Shown in pieces: positions 7,866-15,916 of a stretch of DNA of 64,000 bases. Location: NCBI RefSeq assembly GCF_017876405.1, contig NZ_JAGINW010000001.1:8879203-8943202 (forward strand), in the 5' to 3' direction. The notes under the pieces are model-generated. The model was not told the origin of the DNA. It searched no databases and saw only the letters and a list, made by a program, of their open reading frames with translations. The position numbers and the translations under genes were made by a program. The DNA comes from Kibdelosporangium banguiense (GTDB taxonomy: Bacteria; Actinomycetota; Actinomycetes; Mycobacteriales; Pseudonocardiaceae). How positions within the stretch are numbered: the stretch's first letter is position 1; each line of letters starts with the position of its first letter.

Positions 7866-8824
7866 AACGCCTTGCCGCTCTGCTGGCCACGGCCGGACTG
7901 CTGGCCGGGTGTGGCCTGGAGTCCAGCTACACCCTGCCGTTCTCGGTCGTCGCCGGCTCGATCAAACCGGTCCCCGCACTGTCCGGTGTGGCCGTCGCGG
8001 TCGGGTCGAAGGACTTCACCGAGAGCCACATCTTCGGCTACATCTCCGAGGTCGCGCTGACCGCCGCCGGTGCCGACGTGCGGGACATGACCAACATCCA
8101 GGGCTCCAACAGTGCCCGCCAGGCGCTGCTGACCGGCGATATCGACCTGTCCTGGGACTACACCGGCACCGGCTGGATCTCGTATCTGGGCAACACCTCC
8201 CCCATCCCGGACGAACGCGCCCAGTACGAGGCCGTCCGCAAGGCCGACCTCGACCAGAACGGGGTTGTCTGGCTGGACTATTCGGCCGTCAACAACACGT
8301 ACGCGTTCGCGGTGACCAAGCAGTTCGCCGAGGCCAACAAGCTCCGGACCACCAGCGACATGGTCAACCTGATCAAGCAGGATCCGGGTAAGGGCATCTT
8401 CTGCCTGGAGACGGAGTTCGTCAGCCGTCAGGACGGATTCCCCGGCGTGGCAAAGACCTACGGCTTCGATCCGGGTTCGGTCCAGGTCAAGGTCTTCGGC
8501 ACCGGCACGATCTACACGGCGACCTCGAACGGCAACTGCAACTTCGGCGAGGTCTTCACCACCGACGGGCGGATCCTGGCGCTGAACCTGGTGGTCCTGG
8601 AGGACGACAAACGGTTCTTCCCGCAGTACAACGCGACCGTCACGCTGCGAAAGGACTTCAACGAAGCGCATCCGCAGGTCGCCGAGGTGATGGCCCCGAT
8701 CCTGGGGAAGCTCGACAACGACACCATGCGCAAACTCAACGCCGAGGTCGACGTCGATGGCCGCGACCCAGCCGTGGTCGCCCGCGACTGGCTGGCACGG
8801 GAAGGGTTCGTCGGCAAGGACTGA
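7862..8824 (+). CDS. Substrate-binding lipoprotein of the OpuC-type importer
   Basis: A 320-residue extracytoplasmic binding protein of the OpuAC/OpuCC type. The TTG at 7862 yields a short lipoprotein signal peptide with lipobox LLAGC, the Cys at residue 17. The mature protein has the family opening VAVGSKDFTESHIFGYI and the repeated phrase SWDYTGTGWISYLG; the aromatic residues there probably form the cation-pi box for a quaternary ammonium ligand. The frame is open upstream, but the signal peptide and a purine-rich site (GAAGGGA) favour 7862. It closes the operon and ends two bases before the convergent membrane protein gene. Which osmolyte or nutrient it binds cannot be told by eye. Confidence 0.9.
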   Translation: MKRLAALLATAGLLAGCGLESSYTLPFSVVAGSIKPVPALSGVAVAVGSKDFTESHIFGYISEVALTAAGADVRDMTNIQGSNSARQALLTGDIDLSWDYTGTGWISYLGNTSPIPDERAQYEAVRKADLDQNGVVWLDYSAVNNTYAFAVTKQFAEANKLRTTSDMVNLIKQDPGKGIFCLETEFVSRQDGFPGVAKTYGFDPGSVQVKVFGTGTIYTATSNGNCNFGEVFTTDGRILALNLVVLEDDKRFFPQYNATVTLRKDFNEAHPQVAEVMAPILGKLDNDTMRKLNAEVDVDGRDPAVVARDWLAREGFVGKD

Positions 8825-8825
8825 G

Positions 8826-9386
8826 TCAACGACGGCTGCCGGTGATGACGTAGGCCAGCAGCCCACCGGCTCCGGCGATCAGTGCCGTGACCACGGCAAT
8901 CGTGCTGTTCGGTGGTTGTGTGGGCCAGGTCAGGGCCTGCATCAACGCGGGTTCCGACATGCTCGGGAAGACGGCGGAGCCGCCGGCCCAGACAAGCGGG
9001 AAGCACCAGGACAACTGCTTGCCAAGGATTGCGGCACCGAGAGCGGTCAGTCCTGCGAGGCCGAAAGCGTCTCGCAGGACGACTTCGATCGGGGCCATAC
9101 CGGTTGCGGCGACCGCGACGGCGACCAGGCCCATCACGGCCAGGATGTGCCCGAGGCGGCGTGGCGGCCAACTGAAGGCGGCGGTTCGTTCGAGATCCGG
9201 ATCCGCTCCGCCAAGTCCAGCACCGAACACGGCGACGCCGAATCCGATGGCGAGCACGGCCAGCGTCCACCGGGCGTGCTCAGGGCTGCCCACCCCGACG
9301 AGCCAGAACGCGGCGGCCGCGCCGAAAGCCGCGGCGAGCGCGGTGGGTACTTGGCGCGAACGCAGGTAGAGGTTGAGAAATCTCAA
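8826..9386 (-). CDS. Polytopic membrane protein of the ABC operon, unknown function
   Basis: A 186-residue protein with five or six hydrophobic segments (about 14-32, 38-57, 78-96, 102-120, 128-140 and 162-180) and short loops. I recognise no enzyme motif. Its start overlaps the end of the ABC permease gene by four bases, and it is the last gene of a five-gene minus-strand operon (ECF sigma, zinc-finger membrane protein, ATPase, permease, this). A role as an accessory subunit of the exporter is an inference from position. The gene stops two bases from the stop of the convergent opuC-like lipoprotein gene. Confidence 0.7.
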   Translation of the reverse strand: MRFLNLYLRSRQVPTALAAAFGAAAAFWLVGVGSPEHARWTLAVLAIGFGVAVFGAGLGGADPDLERTAAFSWPPRRLGHILAVMGLVAVAVAATGMAPIEVVLRDAFGLAGLTALGAAILGKQLSWCFPLVWAGGSAVFPSMSEPALMQALTWPTQPPNSTIAVVTALIAGAGGLLAYVITGSRR

Positions 9387-10711
9387 GACGCGCTCCCGGT
9401 CAGCACAGTGAGCAGGTCGCCGTCACAGGTGCGGGCAGCTGTCCGAAGAGCGGCGATGCGCTCCACCTGGGTGGATTTGGGCAGTGCTTGCACTGCGGTC
9501 CACAGTTTCTCGCGTTCGACGCGTTCTTCGGGCTGCAGTTGGGGTCCTGGGGTGTCGAGCGTGCCGTAGAGCCAAGCTGCGGCGATGGCTCGGGCGCGGT
9601 AGTCGTCGCTACAGGGCCGTGTGCCCGCGCCGGCCAGCATCCGTACGACCAACTCCTCGGGCGTGCCTTGCCAAACGCCGCCGGGTTTCAGATTGTCGCT
9701 GTGGAACCAGACGACGTCGGCCGGTTGTACCCGGGTACGCCATTGGTCCAAGTCGCCGGCGATCTCATGCAACGAAGTCGGCGCGTCGGGAATCTGCGAA
9801 AGTCGTTTCAATGCCTGCCGCGCAGGGCCTTCCAGTACCGCAAGCGCGTCTTTGTGGGCCGCGGCAACGCATACCCTGCCATCGGGCGTACACACCTCTG
9901 CAGTGGCAGCGGGATCTGGCTCGAATCCAGATGCCGGAGCCGCAGTGAGCAACGGGATCGCGACCACGAACCCCAGCGCGGCTGGAACGAGCGCGACAGC
10001 CAAGGTACGGCGACGAACCGCAACCGAGAGCAGATATCCCGTGGCCGCCAGGACGAGGAACCACACCGCCTGCGCAAGGTTCACCGAATCGGCAACCCTG
10101 GTGAACTCGTCCACGGTCGTGCTGAACAGCGGCGCCAGCAGTGCGGCCGGACCCGGCAGCCCGGACTTGGCCAGCTGGACAGGCACGAGCAGCACCACAA
10201 AACCGAGCACCACCAACGCAGGCGCGGTGTACGTCGACGGCCACAGCCGTCCGATGCCCATGCCCAGCCATCCCGCTGCGACAAGCGACAGTGCACCGAC
10301 CGCGGCCACCACGAGCCAGCCGAAGTGGAAATAGCTGGTCCCACCGGCGACTCGAATCGCACCGGCCGCCAATATCGCCCCATATCCGAGAACCAGGCCG
10401 ATCGCCATCGCAGCCGAAGCCGGCAGCACCCGCTGCCACACCGGTCGCGCGGTCGTGCCGAGCAACTCCCCCATGCGTGACCGCTGCTCACGGCGGGCCT
10501 GCCACGCACCCGCCCCCAACGCAACCGGCCACAGCAGTATCAGCATGATCCGTTCGAACACGGCCAGAACGGTCCACTGTGTACTCCAAAGGTCGGTCTG
10601 GTCGCTCAGCGCCAACGTGTACAGACCCGCCACACCGAGCAGGCCCACCACGACGCCTGCGGTGATTCCCGACGAGCGGCGTAGTTCGATGCCCAGGATT
10701 CGACGCTTCAC
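9383..10711 (-). CDS. ABC transporter permease-like membrane protein
   Basis: A 442-residue protein. The first 250 residues contain six hydrophobic segments in the ABC-2-like arrangement; the rest (about 260-442) is a mostly soluble domain containing paired Cys residues (VCTPDGRVCVA at about 276-286, and further Cys near the C-terminus). That domain is predicted to be extracytoplasmic or cytosolic and is not a family I can name. Its start overlaps the ATPase gene by four bases (GTGA/ATGA type), so the two very likely form one transporter. The substrate is unknown; export of a peptide or lipid would fit other sigma-linked ABC-2 systems, but this is inference. Confidence 0.75.
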   Translation of the reverse strand: MKRRILGIELRRSSGITAGVVVGLLGVAGLYTLALSDQTDLWSTQWTVLAVFERIMLILLWPVALGAGAWQARREQRSRMGELLGTTARPVWQRVLPASAAMAIGLVLGYGAILAAGAIRVAGGTSYFHFGWLVVAAVGALSLVAAGWLGMGIGRLWPSTYTAPALVVLGFVVLLVPVQLAKSGLPGPAALLAPLFSTTVDEFTRVADSVNLAQAVWFLVLAATGYLLSVAVRRRTLAVALVPAALGFVVAIPLLTAAPASGFEPDPAATAEVCTPDGRVCVAAAHKDALAVLEGPARQALKRLSQIPDAPTSLHEIAGDLDQWRTRVQPADVVWFHSDNLKPGGVWQGTPEELVVRMLAGAGTRPCSDDYRARAIAAAWLYGTLDTPGPQLQPEERVEREKLWTAVQALPKSTQVERIAALRTAARTCDGDLLTVLTGSAS

Positions 10712-11511
10712 GCGGACCCTCCCGCGCGATAGCGAGCGAGCAACGCCGAATAACCGCGTTCAATGGGGCTGTCGCCGATGTCGTCGCTGCCACCGGCCGC
10801 AGTGAGGTCAGCAGGAGTCCCCTGGAATACCAGCTTGCCGCTGTCCATCAGCACCACGTCGGTGCAGGCCGCGGCGACATCCTCGACCAGGTGCGTGGAC
10901 ACCAGAACACACGACTGCGTCCCGAGTTCACGCAGCAACGTGCGGAACTCCAGTCGCTGTGCAGGATCCAGGCCCACGGTGGGCTCGTCGAGCAACAGCA
11001 GTTCGGGGTCGTTGACGATCGCCTGGGCGATTCCCGCGCGCCGCACCATTCCGCCGGACAGGGTTTTCATCCGGTCGTCAGCGCGGTCGGCCAGCCCGAC
11101 GCGTTCGATCACGCGCTGGACCGCCCCAGGGATGTCGGTTGCCGGCATCTCCTTGAGCCACGCGATGTACTCGACGAACTCCCGCACAGTGAATCGGGGG
11201 TAGAAGCCGAACTCCTGCGGTAGATATCCCAGTCGGCGGCGCAACGCGCGCAGGTCGGTGCGTCCGCCGATGGACTGGCCGAGCAGCTGCAACTCGCCGT
11301 TCGCCGGGCGCAGCACGGTCGCGAGCGACCGGATCAGTGTGGTCTTGCCCGCACCGTTCGGGCCGAGCAGGCCGTGCACTCCGGTGCCCAGTCGCAGGTC
11401 CAGGCCGTCGACGGCCATCCGCCGACCGGCCCGTACGTTCAGGCCCTCGGCTTGTATCTGCCAGCCGTAGCTGGTCGGCGCCACTTCTGCGGCGCTCACC
11501 ATGCGTGGCAT
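10708..11511 (-). CDS. ABC transporter ATP-binding protein
   Basis: A 267-residue ATPase of the ABC-2/DrrA-CcmA type. Motifs: Walker A GPNGAGKTT (about 49-57), signature LSGGMVRRAGIAQA (about 151-164), Walker B LLLLDEPTVGLDP (about 170-182), and H-switch in VSTHLVEDV. Phrases such as LGYLPQEFGFYPRFTVREFVEY are typical of exporters of this group. It lies between the sigma-factor-linked membrane protein (20 bases upstream) and the permease (four-base overlap), all on the minus strand. Confidence 0.9.
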   Translation of the reverse strand: MPRMVSAAEVAPTSYGWQIQAEGLNVRAGRRMAVDGLDLRLGTGVHGLLGPNGAGKTTLIRSLATVLRPANGELQLLGQSIGGRTDLRALRRRLGYLPQEFGFYPRFTVREFVEYIAWLKEMPATDIPGAVQRVIERVGLADRADDRMKTLSGGMVRRAGIAQAIVNDPELLLLDEPTVGLDPAQRLEFRTLLRELGTQSCVLVSTHLVEDVAAACTDVVLMDSGKLVFQGTPADLTAAGGSDDIGDSPIERGYSALLARYRAGGSA

Positions 11512-11531
11512 GTCTTCTCCTTATGGATTCG

Positions 11532-12338
11532 TCAGGTCAGATAGGCGGGTGCGCGCCGGTGCACCACCACGGCGGCGACGACCGCGGCCAGCACCCAGCC
11601 GGGAAAGCTGATCGGGTGCAGCACCACAGGGATGGCGCCGGTCAGCAGGCTCGGGATGACCACGGCGACCGCCCAACACAGCGCCAACGTGCCCGCCGCT
11701 CGTGCCACCCCGATGACTGTGCCCAGAGCCAACGTGCCGAGCGTGAACGCCAGGCACGGCAACAGCCACAACACCGGCGAGCCATCGGCCAGCACAGCGG
11801 CGATCGCCAGCATCGGGATCACCACCACGAGCACGGCAGCCGTACGCCTCAGCACCATGGACAGCCCCGCCCGCGGCGCACCCGCGATCAACTCGTACAT
11901 CGGGTCCATCCGGCGTGTCCACGACGCCGCCACGCCAAGTAACGGCATGACGGGCGCCAGCAGCACGACCAAGGACGGCAGGCCCGCTGAACCGGTCCTC
12001 GCCACGATGTCGAAGCCCAGCGCCGCCAGCACCACCAACGCCGTCATCGCCAGCCATGGCAGCAGCGACGGCGACGCCCATGTGAGCAGCCGACGCTTCA
12101 GCTGTGAACGCACAGGCGCGGGTGTGCTCGTCGCGGTCGCAGCCACGTCCTGCCACACCACATCAAGCAGGTCACCCAGCTGTGGCTGCCGCTCGGCGAA
12201 GATCTGTGCCAGCCGTTGCTGGCACACCATGCAGGTCTCCAGGTGCGCTTCGATCGTCCATTCCTGCTCTGGGGACAACGCCGATCCGCCTGCCGCGTAT
12301 CGCTCGATGAGCTGCTCGGACGCGTGGACGCCGCTCAT
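11532..12338 (-). CDS. Zinc-finger (zf-HC2) membrane protein, probable anti-sigma factor
   Basis: A 268-residue protein with an N-terminal zinc anti-sigma motif His32-x3-Cys36-x2-Cys39 (HLETCMVC), followed by a soluble linker and then at least five membrane segments from about residue 90 to the C-terminus. Classical anti-sigma factors have a single membrane helix; this polytopic tail is unusual. It overlaps the ECF sigma gene by four bases and is followed by an ABC exporter. It probably holds the sigma factor inactive and couples release to a membrane or envelope signal. The partnership is inferred from position and motif. Confidence 0.82.
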   Translation of the reverse strand: MSGVHASEQLIERYAAGGSALSPEQEWTIEAHLETCMVCQQRLAQIFAERQPQLGDLLDVVWQDVAATATSTPAPVRSQLKRRLLTWASPSLLPWLAMTALVVLAALGFDIVARTGSAGLPSLVVLLAPVMPLLGVAASWTRRMDPMYELIAGAPRAGLSMVLRRTAAVLVVVIPMLAIAAVLADGSPVLWLLPCLAFTLGTLALGTVIGVARAAGTLALCWAVAVVIPSLLTGAIPVVLHPISFPGWVLAAVVAAVVVHRRAPAYLT

Positions 12339-12901
12339 GACATCGCCTCCCGCATCGCGAGCCGCGCCCGGCGAGCTCGCGTCTTGACCGTGCCTTCCGG
12401 AATTCCGAGCAGGACCGAGGTCTCCCGGACCGACAACCCGTCGAGCACCATCGCCCGCAGCACCTGCCGCAGTTCCGGCGCCAGGCTGCTCAACGCCTCA
12501 CCCACATCGCCGGACAACGCGTCCGCCAGGGCCAGGTCCTCAGCCGGCGGGGCGACTTCCTCACCCATGGTTGGCGCCTGCGTGTTGCGGCCTTCACGAC
12601 GGAACGCGTCGACCAGCCGCCGCGCTGCGATCGTCCACAACCAGCCGCCCGCAGTCGCTCCCACGAAGGCCCCGGCACCCCGCCACACGGACAGGTAGGT
12701 CTCCTGGAGGACCTCGGCGACGATCTGCTCGTCGGCACATCGCCGACGCAGCCGCAGGACCAGCCATGGCGACGTGCGTCGGTAGAACTCCTCGAACGCC
12801 GCGCGGTCTTCCCGCGCGACCCTGCGCAGCAGGTCTTGCTCGTCTGCCGCCCGCAGGTCCACTGGACTTCGCCTCACATCAGGTCTGTCGCGAGGCGACA
12901 C
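12335..12901 (-). CDS. ECF-family RNA polymerase sigma factor
   Basis: A 188-residue two-domain sigma factor. Region 2 spans about 20-90 (FEEFYRRTSPWLVLRLRRR, then VAEVLQETYLSVWRGAGAF). Region 4 covers about 130-185, with the HTH LDGLSVRETSVLLGIPEGTVKTRARRAR. The frame begins with a GTG at 12901; the GTG at 12862 is a possible alternative start. It heads the minus-strand operon and overlaps the zinc-finger protein gene, its likely anti-sigma factor. The short region up to the divergent FetB-like gene should hold its own promoter. Confidence 0.88.
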   Translation of the reverse strand: MSPRDRPDVRRSPVDLRAADEQDLLRRVAREDRAAFEEFYRRTSPWLVLRLRRRCADEQIVAEVLQETYLSVWRGAGAFVGATAGGWLWTIAARRLVDAFRREGRNTQAPTMGEEVAPPAEDLALADALSGDVGEALSSLAPELRQVLRAMVLDGLSVRETSVLLGIPEGTVKTRARRARLAMREAMS

Positions 12902-13014
12902 CGGTCAGGTTCTGCACCCTGAGTGAGCTGCGTCACCCGACGCGTTGACACAACGTCACTCCGGGAGTGTCGCAGGGGATCACCAGGTCGGCCGGACCAG
13001 ATGAGAATGAGCTG

Positions 13015-13779
13015 GTGAACAACGGAATCATCGCGGTGGGCCCGACGCTCGCCGTCGTGCTCGTCCTGCTGACCACGACAGCGGCCATGATCGTCTGGCT
13101 GGGGCGGCTCACCGCCTGGCGTCCGATCCTCACCGCGGCTGTCCGGGCCACGGTTCAGCTCGCCGCGGTGTCCCTGCTGATCGTGGCCGTGCTCCGGTCG
13201 GGCTGGCTGACCGCCGCGTTCGTGCTGATGATGTTCGCGGTGGCGAGCCTGACGTGCGGGCGCCGCATCGGCACCTGGCGGGACGGCATGTGGACCGCCA
13301 TCGCGCTCGCCGCCGGGGTCGCCCCTGTCCTTGGGCTGCTGACCGCGTCCGGCTTGATCCCCCTCAGCCCCATCGCGATGGTGCCGGTCGCCGGCATCCT
13401 CATCGGCGGGGCCATGACCGCGACTTCCCTCGCGGGCCGCCGCGCTCTTGACGAACTACGCACGCGCCACGGCGAATACGAGGCTGCTCTCGCTCTCGGT
13501 TTTCTCCCCCGCGATGCGGCATTGCTGATCAGCCGCCCCACTGCGGGCCAGGCCCTTGTCCCAGCTCTGGACCAAACCCGCACGGTCGGCCTGGTCACGT
13601 TGCCTGGCGCCTTTGTCGGTGTCCTTCTCGGCGGCGCTACCCCAATCCAGGCAGGCGCCACGCAACTTGTTGTGCTGATCGCGTTACTTGCCGTCGAATC
13701 GGCTGCCGTGCTGCTCACGGTCGAACTGATCGCCGCCGGAAAACTGGGCTCCGCCAATTGGCCGGACCCGGGTCGTTGA
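13015..13779 (+). CDS. FetB/UPF0014-family ABC permease
   Basis: A 254-residue protein with about six or seven membrane segments and the UPF0014 (FetB/YbbM/ALS3) features GILIGGAMTATSLAGRRALDELRTRHGEYEAALALG and LPGAFVGVLLGGATPIQAG (phrases at about 138-175 and 203-222). FetB works with FetA in E. coli as an iron exporter; plant ALS3/STAR2 relatives concern aluminium. No FetA-type ATPase is next to it, so it is either an orphan or pairs with a distant ATPase. GTG 13015 is chosen as giving the usual N-terminus; the GTG at 12967 is an alternative. It ends before a strong hairpin shared with the convergent cutinase gene. Confidence 0.85.
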   Translation: MNNGIIAVGPTLAVVLVLLTTTAAMIVWLGRLTAWRPILTAAVRATVQLAAVSLLIVAVLRSGWLTAAFVLMMFAVASLTCGRRIGTWRDGMWTAIALAAGVAPVLGLLTASGLIPLSPIAMVPVAGILIGGAMTATSLAGRRALDELRTRHGEYEAALALGFLPRDAALLISRPTAGQALVPALDQTRTVGLVTLPGAFVGVLLGGATPIQAGATQLVVLIALLAVESAAVLLTVELIAAGKLGSANWPDPGR

Positions 13780-13830
13780 GCGGAATGGCCGAAGCGACAC
13801 CGCCGGGTGGCGGCACGTAATCCGAATTGG

Positions 13831-13862
13831 CCGGCCCGCACGCCCGATGACGTGCGGGCCGG
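13831..13862. terminator. Bidirectional terminator hairpin
   Basis: CCGGCCCGCAC (13831-13841) and its exact complement GTGCGGGCCGG (13852-13862) flank a 10-base loop. It lies between the convergent stops of the FetB-like gene (13779) and the cutinase gene (13870). There is no T-run, as is usual in this GC range. Confidence 0.75.
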
Positions 13863-13869
13863 ATTGAAC

Positions 13870-14730
13870 TCAGGAGTGCGGGCAGGTGTCCCGGTACTCC
13901 TCGATCAGCGAACTCGGTGCCGGTGGCGGGCAAAGGAATTGGTCGTAGCGGGTGTCGTTGTCGATGAAGCGCTTCAGCCAGGAGATGCTGTACTTGGCGA
14001 TCGTTGTGTTCGCCGACGTCGGCGCGGAGTGGCCGGCGTTGTTGAGTTCCAGGTACGCCTTGTCCGGGGCCGCGGTGAGGCTTTGGTAGAACGGCTCCGA
14101 ATGCGAGGCGACCGCCGCCGTTGTGTCGTTCTCGGCGCCGACCACCAGAGTCGGAACGCTGACCGTCGGCCAGCTCTTGGTGGTATGCCAGCCGGTCAAC
14201 GGAATGGCCGCCTGCAGTGCGGGCCGGTTGGCAGCCGCGCGCAGAGAGCCGCCGCCACCCATCGAATGGCCCATCACACCGAGCCGGGTGCCGTCGATTC
14301 TCGTCCGCACCGAACTGGACTGCACCAAGTAGTCCAATGCGGCCAGCAGTTGGGTACCCCGGCTGTCGGGGAAGTCGAGACCCGAAAGCGTGTCGATGGT
14401 GAAGACAACGAAGCCCTGGGACGCCAGCCGTGGCCCGTACCAGGCGACACTGGACTGGGTGCCGGTGAATCCCGGGGAGATGGCGACGGCACCGAACGTG
14501 CCCTCGCTGGTGGATGTCGGATAGTAGATCGTCCCGCCGCGGAACCCGCTTACCGCGCTCGCGGAGACCGTGGTCTGCGCGATGGCGAATGGGCCGCGGG
14601 CGGCTTCGATACTGGCGACGGTCGGGGCCGGGCCCCGTTCGTAGGGATTGTCGGCCGCCAGCGCGGGTGACGGGCCGGCGAGTGCGGTCGCGGTGATTGC
14701 GAGCAGGACGAACAGGTTGCGAGTATGCAC
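13870..14730 (-). CDS. Secreted cutinase / polyester hydrolase (PET-hydrolase family)
   Basis: A 286-residue exported alpha/beta hydrolase close to the actinobacterial cutinases (TfCut2, Cut190, LCC). A signal peptide of about 26 residues ends in ALA-AD. Catalytic residues: Ser156 in GHSMGGG, Asp202 in VGAENDTTA and His234 in NNAGHSAP. Met157, Trp181 (LTGWHT) and Phe88 (SPGFTG) line the expected substrate groove. Cys267 and Cys283 can form the conserved C-terminal disulfide. The residue after the catalytic His is Ser235, as in IsPETase, while the residue before the nucleophile is His155, as in LCC. GTG start at 14730 with a TGAGGTG site; the frame runs on upstream without sense. It stands alone between FetB and Lsr2 genes. 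Confidence 0.9.
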   Translation of the reverse strand: MHTRNLFVLLAITATALAGPSPALAADNPYERGPAPTVASIEAARGPFAIAQTTVSASAVSGFRGGTIYYPTSTSEGTFGAVAISPGFTGTQSSVAWYGPRLASQGFVVFTIDTLSGLDFPDSRGTQLLAALDYLVQSSSVRTRIDGTRLGVMGHSMGGGGSLRAAANRPALQAAIPLTGWHTTKSWPTVSVPTLVVGAENDTTAAVASHSEPFYQSLTAAPDKAYLELNNAGHSAPTSANTTIAKYSISWLKRFIDNDTRYDQFLCPPPAPSSLIEEYRDTCPHS

Positions 14731-14967
14731 AGCTTTGTACACCTCATAGGTCGCAGGGAGACCTTGCCCCCAACACGTTACTAGCCGGTAGGCTTCACCG
14801 AAAGCGACAATCTGCCTACGCCCCGCACGAGGTGATTCAGCACACGCCACGCCGAACTCATACCCGTAGTGATCGATTCCGACTTCGGGAATCTATGCTT
14901 ATTCCAGCTATCCGAATTCCGCTCTAGGCATTCACCCGAAGCGGCCGAGAAAGAAGCAGGCATCCTT

Positions 14968-15330
14968 ATGGCCCAGAAAGTCACTGTCCAGCTGGTCGAC
15001 GACCTGGACGGCACGGCGTCCGACGACATCACCACCGTTACCTTCGGGCTGGACGGCGCCACCTACGAGATCGACCTGACCGCGAACAACGCCGCCAAGC
15101 TGCGCAACCAGCTCGGCGACTTCGTCAGTTCCGCACGCCGCACCGGCGGCCGGGTCAAGCGCGGCACCACACCCGGTGCCACCACGCCCACGGCCAACCG
15201 TGAGCAGACCAAGGCAATCCGGGACTGGGCACGTCAGAACGGCTACGAGCTGTCCGACCGCGGTCGCATCCCCGGCAACGTGCTCGAGGCCTTCGAGCAG
15301 GCACACGCCACCAACGGCAAGAAGAAGTAA
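14968..15330 (+). CDS. lsr2: Lsr2-family nucleoid-associated protein
   Basis: A 120-residue Lsr2: the N-terminal dimerisation domain begins MAQKVTVQLVDDLDGT and runs to about residue 58, a basic linker follows, and the C-terminal AT-hook-like DNA-binding domain has AIRDWARQNGYELSDRGRIP (residues about 86-105), containing the RGR minor-groove motif. Lsr2 is the actinobacterial H-NS analogue and silences AT-rich or foreign DNA. ATG 14968 is the family start; the longer open frame upstream is not. The region before it is more AT-rich than average, which would suit autoregulation. Confidence 0.95.
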   Translation: MAQKVTVQLVDDLDGTASDDITTVTFGLDGATYEIDLTANNAAKLRNQLGDFVSSARRTGGRVKRGTTPGATTPTANREQTKAIRDWARQNGYELSDRGRIPGNVLEAFEQAHATNGKKK

Positions 15331-15916
15331 CTCCCCCTGAATGGGTGAGTGACGGCCGTCGCCTCGGGTAGCCCTTCTCTGCGTATCGATTCTCCCTACA
15401 TCGATCGCACGAGAGGAGGCCGGCGGCGGGGATGATCCACCAGACCGGCACCCAGCCCGTATCACCGCGTTCCCGCGTTGATGCCGGCTGGGTGTACCCG
15501 AGGCCCGAATCAATCACCACTCGATAGGCACATTCTCGCCATCAGCCTCTTTATGGATAGTCACTAAAAGACTATTTCCTGGGAATTGGGCCGGTTTGGT
15601 CGGTGGCGATCCCGCTGATTGTGTTGGTGCTGTGATTGTTTGCAAGACGTGCCCTCGCCGGGCGGGCAAACCTCCCTCAGATGAGGACGGAAGAGCGGTT
15701 CGCGCTCTCCTCCTCGGTCGGCCTGCCCCCAGGGTGACCACACGAGCCCAGGACAGCGCTCGCTCTCGTCCGCCGGCGCCATCTCTTTGTTGATGCACTT
15801 CGCTGAGAGGCGACTTGGGTGTGGGCCGGGTTTCGCTGGGGCGTGCCGGGCTTGGGCTGGTCGCCGCTGCTTGCGGCGCCCTGGACTCGGATGGCTGATG
15901 CTATACGGTCGAATCC
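15331..15916. other. Intergenic region without a credible gene
   Basis: No ORF here has convincing codon use or a recognisable product. Two possible structures are visible. CACCCAGCC (15449-15457) pairs with GGCTGGGTG (15486-15494) over a 28-base loop. A weaker ATAGTC/GACTAT stem lies at 15557-15575 in a short AT-rich stretch. Either could belong to a terminator after lsr2 or a leader for the binding-protein gene. Confidence 0.4.

Noticed and set aside
7742..8866. A 374-codon minus-strand frame opposite the OpuC-type lipoprotein gene
   Set aside because: It runs fully antisense to a well-supported gene and overlaps two others.
9930..9945. A GGTTCGAATCC-like T-loop resembling a tRNA arm
   Set aside because: It lies inside a coding gene and no cloverleaf partners were seen.
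15557..15575. ATAGTC/GACTAT stem as a riboswitch or terminator
   Set aside because: The stem is only six bases and has no conserved riboswitch core that I can see.
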